Source: Winogradskyella marincola (GTDB taxonomy: Bacteria > Bacteroidota > Bacteroidia > Flavobacteriales > Flavobacteriaceae). Taken from it: a stretch of DNA of 64,000 bases. The stretch is from positions 327,901 to 391,900 of the forward strand of contig NZ_JARSBN010000001.1 of the NCBI RefSeq assembly GCF_029624125.1, read 5' to 3'. The translations under genes and the position numbers were made by a program. Positions 44,679 through 52,643 of this stretch are shown piece after piece; positions within the stretch are counted from its first letter, which is position 1, and each line of letters starts with the position of its first letter. The notes below the pieces were generated by a model. It did no database searches. It saw only the letters and a program-made list of their open reading frames with translations, and was not told the origin of the DNA.

Positions 44679-45353
44679 ATGAAGTTTTTAATTGCAGAAG
44701 ACGAACACGATTTACAACAATCCATTGCAACCTATTTAGAGCGTGATGGTAACATCTGTGAAGTAGCTTCAGATTATATAGAAGCTTCTGAAAAAGTTTC
44801 AATTTATGAATACGATGTAATTGTGTTGGACATAAATCTGTTGACAGGTAGTGGTTTAGACGTTCTCAAGACTATAAAAAAAGAAAAGAAAAATGCAGGG
44901 GTCATTATTATTTCTGCAAATAACTCTTTAACCGATAAACTAGAAGGATTAGATTTGGGAGCAGATGATTATATTACAAAGCCATTTCATTTAGCTGAAC
45001 TCAATTCCCGAATCAACGCAGTACTTCGTCGTGGTAAATATGGAGGTAGCGAGATAATGGAATTTAATGAAATTAAAATAGATACTAAATCTCGTGCTGC
45101 TTACATAAATGATAAAGCTATTTCTTTAACAAGGAAGGAATATGATTTATTAGTGTTTTTTATATCAAATAAAGGACGTGTGCTATCAAAAGAGATTATA
45201 GCGGAACATCTCTGGGGAGACGATAGCGATTTATTAGACAATTTTGATTTTATTTATGTGCATATAAATAACTTACGCAAAAAACTGACTGCCGAAGGAG
45301 CTAAATACATAAAAACAGCATATGGCAGCGGGTATAAATTTATAGACGAATAA
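44679..45353 (+). CDS. OmpR/PhoB family response regulator
   Basis: A 224-residue regulator. Receiver domain residues 1-115: acidic pair in IAEDEHDL, phospho-acceptor Asp in VIVLDINLLTGSG, Lys in YITKPFHL. The winged-helix DNA-binding domain (about 125-224) reads ISLTRKEYDLLVFFISNKGRVLSKEIIAEHLWGD and VHINNLRKKLTAEGAKYIKTAYGSGYKFI. It precedes its kinase by three bases. Four promoter boxes of 11-bp direct repeats in the island, one in front of this gene, fit recognition by an OmpR-type dimer. Function by analogy: PmrA/QseB/ColR-like control of envelope modification. Confidence 0.94.
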   Translation: MKFLIAEDEHDLQQSIATYLERDGNICEVASDYIEASEKVSIYEYDVIVLDINLLTGSGLDVLKTIKKEKKNAGVIIISANNSLTDKLEGLDLGADDYITKPFHLAELNSRINAVLRRGKYGGSEIMEFNEIKIDTKSRAAYINDKAISLTRKEYDLLVFFISNKGRVLSKEIIAEHLWGDDSDLLDNFDFIYVHINNLRKKLTAEGAKYIKTAYGSGYKFIDE

Positions 45354-45356
45354 AAT

Positions 45357-46610
45357 ATGTCAAATAAGGTTAGACTTATAAAAAAAACATCAAGAACATT
45401 TTTGTTAACTGGATTAGTTTTGGCTGTTTTAAGTACAATTGCACTTTTTTTTTACACAAAATACCAACTCGAAAATGAACTTGAAGAAGTATTGTATTCA
45501 ACAGAAGCGAGGGTTGAAAATGCTTTAAAATCAGGTAAAACCGTTGGCTCATTACCCCCTATTTTAGAGGTTAACGAAGTTAAATCTTTAAAAGACAGAG
45601 TTTTAAAGGACACCGTTATTTACGACCCTTCTCAACAAGAAATGGAACTTTTTAGGGAGTATTCTAACTATAGAAAAATAAACGGAAAGAACTACCAAAT
45701 AACCATAAGAGAAATGGTTGTTGAATCTGAAGACTTTCTTATTGCTATCGTTTTATCCAATGTTATCATATTTGGGTTAGCTTTTGTGTTTCTGTTTTAT
45801 TTTAATACCTCAAGAAATCTTCAATTATGGCAACCATTTTTTAAAAATTTAGAGCAAATGAAACGTTTTTCGCTTTCTTCAAAAGCACCACTAGAACTTG
45901 TTGAAAGTGACGTATTAGAGTTTTCAGAATTAAAGAATGAAATTACTACACTTACCAATAAAGTACGTGCAGATTATGAAAACCTAAAGCAGTTTACTGA
46001 AGATGTATCTCACGAAATGCAAACACCATTAGCAATTATTCAAGCAAAATTAGACAACATTATCAATTCACAAGAAATAAATGAAGTACAGTTTATACAG
46101 ATTACGTCTATTCAAAAAGATATTCAAAAACTAAAGCAACTAAATAAACGTATTACAATACTTACTAAAATAGATAATAATCAATTTGTAACCGTAGAAA
46201 ATGTTAATCTAACTGAAATTATAAATAATAAAGTAGAGAGTTTTAAAGAGCTAAAAATGTCAAAGATGCTCCATGCATCAAATGATATGCTTAATATTAC
46301 CATGGATCCATATCTTGCAGAGATATTGATTAATAATCTTATATCAAATGCCATAAAACACAATAATTCTGAAGAGGTTATAACTATTGTTAGTGATAAG
46401 TCCTCATTTGTTATTTCTAATTTTGGTGAAAAAGCTTTAGAGCATCCAAGTAAATTATTTCATCGGTTTTACAGAGAGTCAAATGAAACGAAATCTACAG
46501 GTTTAGGTTTGGCAATTGTTAAGAAAATATGTGATTTATATCAATTTAAGGTGTCATATAAATTTGAAAAAATGCACCATTTTTTTTCAGTGAATTTTTC
46601 AACAAAATAG
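45357..46610 (+). CDS. Sensor histidine kinase (HisKA type)
   Basis: A 417-residue inner-membrane kinase. Transmembrane helices at about residues 15-33 and 122-145 enclose a periplasmic sensor of about 90 residues without a recognised domain. The cytoplasmic part carries the HisKA box FTEDVSHEMQTPLAII (His219) and an HATPase domain with NLISNAIKHN (N box) and STGLGLAIVKKICDLY (G2 box). A clear HAMP is not evident. It is co-transcribed with the regulator and its end converges with the phosphoethanolamine transferase gene 19 bases away. The signal may be cationic peptide or metal, by analogy with PmrB and ColS. Confidence 0.92.
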   Translation: MSNKVRLIKKTSRTFLLTGLVLAVLSTIALFFYTKYQLENELEEVLYSTEARVENALKSGKTVGSLPPILEVNEVKSLKDRVLKDTVIYDPSQQEMELFREYSNYRKINGKNYQITIREMVVESEDFLIAIVLSNVIIFGLAFVFLFYFNTSRNLQLWQPFFKNLEQMKRFSLSSKAPLELVESDVLEFSELKNEITTLTNKVRADYENLKQFTEDVSHEMQTPLAIIQAKLDNIINSQEINEVQFIQITSIQKDIQKLKQLNKRITILTKIDNNQFVTVENVNLTEIINNKVESFKELKMSKMLHASNDMLNITMDPYLAEILINNLISNAIKHNNSEEVITIVSDKSSFVISNFGEKALEHPSKLFHRFYRESNETKSTGLGLAIVKKICDLYQFKVSYKFEKMHHFFSVNFSTK

Positions 46611-46628
46611 TTTATAAATTCTACTTCA

Positions 46629-48146
46629 TCATTTATAGATGCTCATATCTTCATCGTAGATTGGGCTTTCTATGGCTAAAAAGTCTAATACACTATGAAA
46701 AATGTTTTGTTGTGAATGGTCTTGATTTTCTTTAATTATTTCAGAACCCTCAGATGTCCAAACAATAAATGGAATTTCCAATTGCTCTTTTGGAGCTAAA
46801 CTAGAAGGGATTCCGTGCATATACAGTCCTTTTTCCCCTAAAGATTCACCGTGGTCAGATATGTATATCATAGAAGTTTTGTATGCGGTTAATTCCTTTA
46901 AATTTTCAATAAGGTTTGCAACCAAGTAATCAGTATACAAAATTGTATTATCGTAGGCGTTTATCAATTCTTGTTGGGTGCAATCGGCCAACTCAACACT
47001 TTTACAAACAGGCGTAAATTGTTCAAATTGCTTTGGGTACTTTTTATAATATGTTGGACCGTGACTAGTGCTAGTATGTAGTACAATAAGAATTTTATTT
47101 TTTTTACTTGCCAGTATTTCTTCTTTAAGTCCTTTAAGAAGTATACCATCATAATCACAATCAGTTCCCTTACAATTTTCTCGTAACATTTCCTTATTTT
47201 GAAAATTTTCAATAATTACTTTAGGCTCACCCCAATTGGTAGTTTTCCATATAACATCCACACCATTTCTGTATAAGTAATTGGGTAGTATTTCATAGAG
47301 TTTTCCTGTGTCTTGGTGCTCTAAAATGCACTGTAAACCAGCTGTAGTGTATGTAGCACAAGATTCAGCATCAAAATATTTTAGATCTTCTATTTGCGAT
47401 AGTAATGGGTTGGTGTTCTTTTCGTAACCATATAATGAAAAATTACCACTTCTGGCAGACTCACCAATAACCAAAACCGCGACGGATTTTTGATTATTTG
47501 CAATAGTTGCCTCAGGGAGAAGAATCTGTTTTTTATTCTTTTTATTTATATGATTATAATACCTACTGGTATTTACAACATAAGACCAAGGCATTACCAA
47601 GCCACCTAATGTTTTTGAATTTTTATCTATCCACAACCAATTTGAAGAATTTACAAAAACCAAAATCCCAAGAAATAATAAGGTCAAGCCAGCACTTATT
47701 AAAAAACGCTTTAGCTGTGGTCTTATAATTTCAAATTTAAAGAGAAAAAAACTAGGTAATAATCCTAAAAACAGGATATATAAAAGTAGACCAAATGATA
47801 TAAAACTGCTAGATTCTTCATAATTGGTATTAAAAACATTACCAATCATACTTCTATCTATGATGATGCCATAAGTGTTTATAAAATAAACTGCAATAGC
47901 ACTAATATTGAAAAATATAGCAATTAGCCACTTTCCAACAGTTCGCAGTAAATAAAGACCTATATAAAAAACAAAGGCATTTAAAACTATGGCAGCAATA
48001 ATAAGGCTTAAAAGTAACAGGACACCACTTACACTTTTTGTATTGCTGGAAGCTAGAACAAACTTGAAAAATGGATATTGATAAAACACAAGGTTAACCA
48101 GACTAACCAGTATTGCGTAATATTTAAGCTTTAGCTGTTTTAACAT
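46629..48146 (-). CDS. Lipid A phosphoethanolamine transferase, EptA/MCR-like
   Basis: A 505-residue enzyme that moves phosphoethanolamine from phosphatidylethanolamine to lipid A and releases diacylglycerol. Five transmembrane helices fill residues 10-165; the periplasmic sulfatase-fold domain follows. Zinc and catalytic residues are in place by comparison with MCR-1: Glu229 in VIGESARSGNFSLYGY, nucleophile Thr267 in SCATYTTAGLQC (four residues after Cys263, as in MCR-1), DHGESLGE (Asp-His) and MHGIPS (His). Paired cysteines for the family's disulfides are visible (CKGTDC; CKSVELADC). The activity usually lowers sensitivity to polymyxins, but Bacteroidota lipid A often carries phosphoethanolamine anyway. 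It overlaps the PAP2 gene upstream by 23 bases. Confidence 0.92.
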   Translation of the reverse strand: MLKQLKLKYYAILVSLVNLVFYQYPFFKFVLASSNTKSVSGVLLLLSLIIAAIVLNAFVFYIGLYLLRTVGKWLIAIFFNISAIAVYFINTYGIIIDRSMIGNVFNTNYEESSSFISFGLLLYILFLGLLPSFFLFKFEIIRPQLKRFLISAGLTLLFLGILVFVNSSNWLWIDKNSKTLGGLVMPWSYVVNTSRYYNHINKKNKKQILLPEATIANNQKSVAVLVIGESARSGNFSLYGYEKNTNPLLSQIEDLKYFDAESCATYTTAGLQCILEHQDTGKLYEILPNYLYRNGVDVIWKTTNWGEPKVIIENFQNKEMLRENCKGTDCDYDGILLKGLKEEILASKKNKILIVLHTSTSHGPTYYKKYPKQFEQFTPVCKSVELADCTQQELINAYDNTILYTDYLVANLIENLKELTAYKTSMIYISDHGESLGEKGLYMHGIPSSLAPKEQLEIPFIVWTSEGSEIIKENQDHSQQNIFHSVLDFLAIESPIYDEDMSIYK

Positions 48147-49011
48147 ATTTATATATTATTACAAAAAACGTTACAATTAATGCTGATAAAGAAAGGTAAA
48201 AAATCACCATATTATGCTTTATTAATTTTAGACTAATCAAGTACCCCCAAATTGAAAAAATTAGCATAATAATTGGATAGAATTTTCTTTTTTTCAGCCA
48301 GTTTAACCAATTTAGTTTTGTAGTGATTTTTATACCAAAAATTGCCATAATATAACCAAGTATGCATCCCACAACGACATCTAAAGGATAATGTGCACCA
48401 ACTGCTACTCTTGAAAAACCGATAATAAGACCGATAGTAATAAGAAGTGTAGTCCAAATTATCCTACTTGACATTTTCTTTGGCATAAAAGCATACAACA
48501 ATATCGAAATTACCATAAATGCTGTCATCGCGTGTCCTGAAGGTAATGAGGTATGCAATATATTTGGTCTACCCATAATTGTGAAAGTTTCCATATTTAT
48601 CATAGCTGCTGGTCTAGGTACAGCAAAAATAAGTTTAAGTACGGCAGAGGTAATCAATGTAAAGAGAGATGATATAATTATAGCTTCCCAGAGTTTAGGT
48701 TTGATAAAAAGAAATATAAAAACAAAAGGGAAGAGCACTAACGCATCGCCCAAATAAGAGATGTTATGGGCAAAGTTTGGATATACAGATAAAATGCTAT
48801 TCAGCTTTAAAAATACATCTTTTTGAGATTCTACATAGATGTTAACAAACGAACCTTGCATAGCATACACAAAAAAGCAAAAAATCATTGTGAATAAAAT
48901 AATTGGAACAAACAACTGATTTAATCTCACTTGTTGAAAATTATCTTTGATACTCACTTTAAAATTGTGTTCACTAGGTATATCATCTAGTAGTATTGGC
49001 GTTTCTATCAT
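48124..49011 (-). CDS. PAP2 family membrane phosphatase
   Basis: A 295-residue protein with a 35-residue cytoplasmic start and about eight transmembrane helices. The three phosphatase motifs are intact: K-LIFAVP-RP (KX6RP), PSGHAMTAF (PSGH) and SRVAVGAHYPLDVVVG (SRX5HX3D). Members dephosphorylate undecaprenyl pyrophosphate, phosphatidate or lipid A. It is 5' to and overlaps the phosphoethanolamine transferase, a pairing also seen in mobile mcr-type cassettes (mcr-pap2). The promoter region upstream has an OmpR-type box on the minus strand. Confidence 0.9.
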   Translation of the reverse strand: MIETPILLDDIPSEHNFKVSIKDNFQQVRLNQLFVPIILFTMIFCFFVYAMQGSFVNIYVESQKDVFLKLNSILSVYPNFAHNISYLGDALVLFPFVFIFLFIKPKLWEAIIISSLFTLITSAVLKLIFAVPRPAAMINMETFTIMGRPNILHTSLPSGHAMTAFMVISILLYAFMPKKMSSRIIWTTLLITIGLIIGFSRVAVGAHYPLDVVVGCILGYIMAIFGIKITTKLNWLNWLKKRKFYPIIMLIFSIWGYLISLKLIKHNMVIFYLSLSALIVTFFVIIYKYVKTAKA

Positions 49012-49087
49012 TATAATTGGTGTTTATTCTATTATAGATATGAAATGAAACCAATTGCTAACACTGCAGCTTGAAGGTTACACATAG

Positions 49088-49122
49088 CAACATTACAATT
49101 CAATTCTAAAGGAATTTTTAAG
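49088..49122 (-). promoter_or_regulatory. OmpR-type box and promoter of PAP2-eptA unit
   Basis: On the minus strand, half-sites CTTAAAAATTC (49122-49112) and CTTTAGAATTG (49111-49101) are contiguous. Five bases later TAATGTTG (49095-49088) matches 7/8 of TAnnTTTG. The half-site CTTTAGAATTG is identical to the one at 49147-49157 on the other strand, creating a 13-bp perfect inverted repeat (49099-49111 / 49147-49159) centred in the divergent promoter region. Confidence 0.6.
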
Positions 49123-49135
49123 AAGGTATTTTGTG

Positions 49136-49170
49136 CTTTAATATTTCTTTAGAATTGAAGATTACTTTTC
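49136..49170 (+). promoter_or_regulatory. OmpR-type box and promoter of diacylglycerol kinase gene
   Basis: Half-sites CTTTAATATTT (49136-49146) and CTTTAGAATTG (49147-49157) are contiguous 11-mers. After 5 bases comes TACTTTTC (49163-49170), and the continuation TACTTTT-C-GCTAAAA (49163-49177) is repeated almost exactly at 50175-50189. Confidence 0.65.
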
Positions 49171-49243
49171 GCTAAAAATTTTAATAAGTCTTATAAGATT
49201 AGGAAGTGCTTTGTGAAGACTTTTTAGAAAATAAAATTGTATT

Positions 49244-50125
49244 TTGATAGATATCCACTTTATAGTCAATCCAATTGCTGGTCAAGGAAGAAACAATTTT
49301 TCAGAAAGTTTTCTTCAAGATTATTTTGAAGCAGATAAGTACAACATAACTATTAAGTCATCAATTTATAAAGGGCACGCTTTGGTTTTGTCCAAAGAGT
49401 CTATTTTTCAAAAAGCAACTATTATAGTAGCTTGTGGTGGAGACGGAACGATAAATGAAGTAGCTTCGACATTGGTTGGTACATCTATTCAATTAGGTGT
49501 TATTCCTATAGGTTCAGGTAATGGTTTAGCATCAACATTGAATATTCCTAGAAATATTCACAAAGCTCTTCTTTTAATTAAAAAAAATAATAAAATTAGA
49601 ATTGATGTTGGTCAAATTAATCAACGTTACTTCTTTAGTAATACAGGTTTTAGCTTTTCTGCATCTGTCATTAAAAACTATGAAGAACAAAACAAAAGAA
49701 CCTTGTCAAGTTATGTGACGGCAACATTAAAATCATTGTTTTATTATTCTAAAAAAAACAAATTAAATATTCGTATTAATGATAAAACAGATGTTACGGA
49801 CCCATTTTTAGTTTTTGTTTCAAATTCTAATACTTTGGGTTATGATATGAGCCTTACACCTAAAGCCTCTTTGCAAGATGGCCTTTTAGATATTGTTATA
49901 GTTCCAAAAATAAGTGTGTTAAAAATGTTATATTTTGGTTTATGCCTACTTTTAAAAAAACCAAATTTACTTAAAGAAGCGATTTGTTATCAATCAGATT
50001 CACTTACTCTCTATAGAACTCAAGGAGCTTTTTATCTATCTCAAATAGATGGGGAATCTTCACAAATTAATGAAGAGACACTTTTAATATCAATTCAAAG
50101 AAAGGCTTTGAACGTATTAGTTTAA
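49244..50125 (+). CDS. Diacylglycerol/lipid kinase, YegS/DgkB-like
   Basis: A 293-residue soluble or peripheral kinase with the DAGK catalytic domain: IHFIVNPIAGQGRNN, the ATP-binding GGDGTINEVAST, IPIGSGNGLASTL, and a C-terminal beta-sandwich with DGLLDIVIVPK. It phosphorylates diacylglycerol (or a similar lipid) to phosphatidate. The start is a TTG at 49244: an in-frame stop at 49232 excludes longer forms and no ATG lies between. Its divergent partner unit encodes a phosphoethanolamine transferase, which generates diacylglycerol, so the kinase likely recycles that product; E. coli dgkA-eptA is a precedent for such pairing. Confidence 0.85.
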   Translation: MIDIHFIVNPIAGQGRNNFSESFLQDYFEADKYNITIKSSIYKGHALVLSKESIFQKATIIVACGGDGTINEVASTLVGTSIQLGVIPIGSGNGLASTLNIPRNIHKALLLIKKNNKIRIDVGQINQRYFFSNTGFSFSASVIKNYEEQNKRTLSSYVTATLKSLFYYSKKNKLNIRINDKTDVTDPFLVFVSNSNTLGYDMSLTPKASLQDGLLDIVIVPKISVLKMLYFGLCLLLKKPNLLKEAICYQSDSLTLYRTQGAFYLSQIDGESSQINEETLLISIQRKALNVLV

Positions 50126-50147
50126 AGTCTTTATTATTCAAAACAGG

Positions 50148-50182
50148 CTTTAAAATTGCTTAAGATTTCAATAATACTTTTA
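50148..50182 (+). promoter_or_regulatory. OmpR-type box and promoter of the PAP2-to-TonB operon
   Basis: Half-sites CTTTAAAATTG (50148-50158) and CTTAAGATTTC (50159-50169), then 5 bases and TACTTTTA (50175-50182), with the conserved tail GCTAAAA. The operon start follows 56 bases later. Confidence 0.6.
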
Positions 50183-50237
50183 GCTAAAATAAAATTAGAT
50201 ATAGAAAAGTCTACACTAATTAATAGCTATAGTATAA

Positions 50238-50813
50238 ATGAAAATCACAAACTTAAAAATTTCACTGCTTGTATGTGTCACATTGTTTTTAGTAATCTTA
50301 CCAACCCAAGCACAAGATACTAGTCAAACAAAACCAGATGTAGGGACAACTCAAAAAATTGGAGACGTTATTCTGTTTGCATTGCCAGCAGCAACAATCG
50401 GCACCTCTTTTATCATCGGAGATGAAAAAGGAGCTTGGCAATTTACTAAAGGATTATTACTAACAGAAGCGATAACATATGGTCTAAAATTAAGTATAAA
50501 TAAACAAAGACCAGATATGAGTAATGATAACTCATTTCCTTCAGGGCACACTTCTACCGTATTTCATAGTGCTGGATATATTCATAGAAGATATGGTTTT
50601 AAATATAGTATACCAGCTTATGCATTGGCTGGTTTTACAGCTGCAAGCAGAATCGATTCTAAAAAACACGACATTCTTGACGTATTGGCAGGCGCAGCTA
50701 TTGGTCTTGGTAGTAACCTACTATTTACTACAGAATATCAGCAAAAGCATATGGAGCTTACTTTTAATAAAGAAGATGGAGGCTATCTATTAGGGTTTAC
50801 TTACAAATTTTAA
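50238..50813 (+). CDS. PAP2 phosphatase with signal peptide, copy A
   Basis: A 191-residue protein: signal peptide (KISLLVCVTLFLVILPTQAQ), then a compact PAP2 core with KLSINKQRP, FPSGHTSTVFHSAGY and ASRIDSKKHDILDVLAG; all three motifs conform (KX6RP, PSGH, RX5HX3D). The C-terminus LGFTYKF ends in an aromatic residue, a feature of outer-membrane barrels, so the outer membrane is one possible place, but helices in the core favour the inner membrane. It is the first gene of a five-gene unit and is paralogous to the next gene. Confidence 0.87.
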   Translation: MKITNLKISLLVCVTLFLVILPTQAQDTSQTKPDVGTTQKIGDVILFALPAATIGTSFIIGDEKGAWQFTKGLLLTEAITYGLKLSINKQRPDMSNDNSFPSGHTSTVFHSAGYIHRRYGFKYSIPAYALAGFTAASRIDSKKHDILDVLAGAAIGLGSNLLFTTEYQQKHMELTFNKEDGGYLLGFTYKF

Positions 50814-50823
50814 TGTTTTTAGA

Positions 50824-51390
50824 ATGAAATATATCTTTAATATTATTGTCGGGTTAATACCATTTATAATATTCTCTCAAGAAGATTCACCATCTGAAAT
50901 AAGGAGAGAAACCAATTTAGAAGTATTCGGTGATTATGCACAACACGCACCAGCATTAACTTCTTTGATTATGATAATTGCCAATAAGGACAAAAAAGGA
51001 CTTTGGCAATTCACAAAATCTTACGGAACAACATTAGCACTTACCTACGCCTTAAAATATGGTATAGATAAGCCAAGACCAGATGGAAGAACGGATGGTA
51101 AAGCATTTCCTTCTGGGCATACAGCAGTCGCATTTTCTGGAGCTTCTTTTATTCAAAGACGGTACGGATGGTCTTACGGTATTCCTGCCTATGCCATTGC
51201 TGGTATAGTTGCTTACACAAGAATAGAAGGTATAAATGACAGACACGACGGTTGGGATGTGCTAGGAGGCATTGTGGTTGGTGTTGGTAGTACTTATTTA
51301 TTTACAACGCCATATCAAAAAGAACACTACGAACTGACATTTTCTGGAAAAAACAATAACTATTTAATTGGCCTTACATATAAATTTTAA
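50824..51390 (+). CDS. PAP2 phosphatase with signal peptide, copy B
   Basis: A 188-residue paralogue of the preceding gene, sharing GLWQFTK, KPRPDG, FPSGHTAVAFSGASFIQRRYGW, IPAYAIAG and the C-terminal LIGLTYKF. Motifs one and two are canonical. In the third, YTRIEGINDRHDGWDV, the spacing from Arg to His is seven instead of five residues, although HX3D is intact, so activity or geometry may differ. It lies 10 bases after copy A; tandem duplication is evident. Confidence 0.85.
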   Translation: MKYIFNIIVGLIPFIIFSQEDSPSEIRRETNLEVFGDYAQHAPALTSLIMIIANKDKKGLWQFTKSYGTTLALTYALKYGIDKPRPDGRTDGKAFPSGHTAVAFSGASFIQRRYGWSYGIPAYAIAGIVAYTRIEGINDRHDGWDVLGGIVVGVGSTYLFTTPYQKEHYELTFSGKNNNYLIGLTYKF

Positions 51391-51393
51391 AAA

Positions 51394-52158
51394 ATGGAAA
51401 CAAACAATCAGCTCAATAAAGTAGCACAGATAACCATTTTGTTTTGGTTAATGAAAATTGTAGCTACCACATTAGGGGAAACCTTTGGAGATTTTATTTC
51501 AATGACATTAAACCTAGGATATTTAATTAGTCTTGGAATTACAGGTTTAGTTTTCATAATCATTCTTTTGGTTCAACTTAATTGTAAAAAATATATTCCG
51601 TACGTGTACTGGTTAGTCATTATTGCTACAACTACTTTAGGAACAGAAATATCCGATTTTATAGACAGATCATTACATCTTGGGTATACAGGAGGAAGCA
51701 TTTTACTATTCGTGGGTTTAATAATAACATTGTTTCTGTGGAAAAAGAAACACAAAAGCTTAAATGTGTTCCCAATAATTAGTAAGAATAAAGAAATATA
51801 CTATTGGATAGCAATATTGTTTTCAAACAGCTTAGGTACAGCATTTGGAGATTATTTAAGTGATGTAGTGGGCTTATCCTATCTGCAAGGTGCTTTTGTT
51901 ACAGCTGCAATTATAATAGTAGTTGTAGTAGTGCATTATGCTACCAAAATAAACGAAGTTGTTTTGTTCTGGTTGGCGTTTATTTTCACAAGACCCTTTG
52001 GCGCAACATTCGGAGATTTTTTAACAAAACCTACAGCAAAAGGCGGTTTAGACCTAGGGACATTAAATGCATCAATGGTTGCTCTAATCGTAATTGTACT
52101 ACTCATTTACCTAGAACACAGAAGACAAAAAATAGAACAAACAATTTATAAACTTTAA
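51394..52158 (+). CDS. COG4705-like membrane protein with four internal repeats
   Basis: A 254-residue integral membrane protein of about eight helices, two per repeat. The repeat unit carries the pattern T-x-G-(x4)-DF-(x6-9)-L-x-LGY: ATTLGETFGDFISMTLNLGY, TTTLGTEISDFIDRSLHLGY, NSLGTAFGDYLSDVVGLSY, RPFGATFGDFLTKPTAKGG. Acidic Asp and Thr/Gly in each unit may line a transport path. I know it only as an uncharacterised membrane family (COG4705), so substrate is unknown. It lies three bases after PAP2 copy B and 11 bases before the PepSY-like gene. Confidence 0.8.
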   Translation: METNNQLNKVAQITILFWLMKIVATTLGETFGDFISMTLNLGYLISLGITGLVFIIILLVQLNCKKYIPYVYWLVIIATTTLGTEISDFIDRSLHLGYTGGSILLFVGLIITLFLWKKKHKSLNVFPIISKNKEIYYWIAILFSNSLGTAFGDYLSDVVGLSYLQGAFVTAAIIIVVVVVHYATKINEVVLFWLAFIFTRPFGATFGDFLTKPTAKGGLDLGTLNASMVALIVIVLLIYLEHRRQKIEQTIYKL

Positions 52159-52169
52159 TAATTTTTAAA

Positions 52170-52643
52170 ATGAAAACACTAAATGTACTAACAATTTTGG
52201 CTATAACAGTAGCCTTTACATCTTGTGCACAAAACAAGAATGAAAAAATTGCACCGCAATCCGTAATATCAAGTTTTGCGAATAAGTTTCCAAAAGCTAA
52301 AAAAGTAGAATGGAGTAAGGAAAACGAAAACGAATGGGAAGCCGATTTTAAAATGAACCATATGGAGTATTCTGCAAATTTCTCTAATAAGGGCGAATGG
52401 TTAGAAACAGAATACGAAATTAAAAAATCTGATATTCCTACTAACATCAAAAACATATTGGATAAAAATTTTACTGATTATGATATCGAAGACGTAGAAA
52501 TATCAGAAACAGCACAAGGTAAATCCTACGAATTTGAAATTGAAATAGGTGAGCAAGAGTATGAAGTAACTATTGACCACAAAGGAAATCTAACAAAAGA
52601 AGAAGAAGAAGAAGAAGAAGAAAACGAATCAGATGAGGATTAA
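52170..52643 (+). CDS. PepSY-like (DUF2874) lipoprotein with acidic tail
   Basis: A 157-residue lipoprotein: lipobox FTSC at about residues 17-20, then a pair of PepSY-like beta-alpha units (VISSFANKFPKAKKVEWSKENENEWEADF; YSANFSNKGEWLETEYEI; IDHKGNL). The tail is highly acidic: eight consecutive Glu encoded by (GAA)8 at 52599-52622, then NESDED. Such tails may bind metal or cationic peptides at the surface; that is inference. The end overlaps the next start by 11 bases, so the receptor gene is translationally coupled. Confidence 0.83.
   Translation: MKTLNVLTILAITVAFTSCAQNKNEKIAPQSVISSFANKFPKAKKVEWSKENENEWEADFKMNHMEYSANFSNKGEWLETEYEIKKSDIPTNIKNILDKNFTDYDIEDVEISETAQGKSYEFEIEIGEQEYEVTIDHKGNLTKEEEEEEEENESDED

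Noticed and set aside
52599..52622. (GAA)8 microsatellite as a phase-variation switch
   Set aside because: The unit is three bases, so slippage would change protein length but not reading frame; no on/off effect on either gene is expected.
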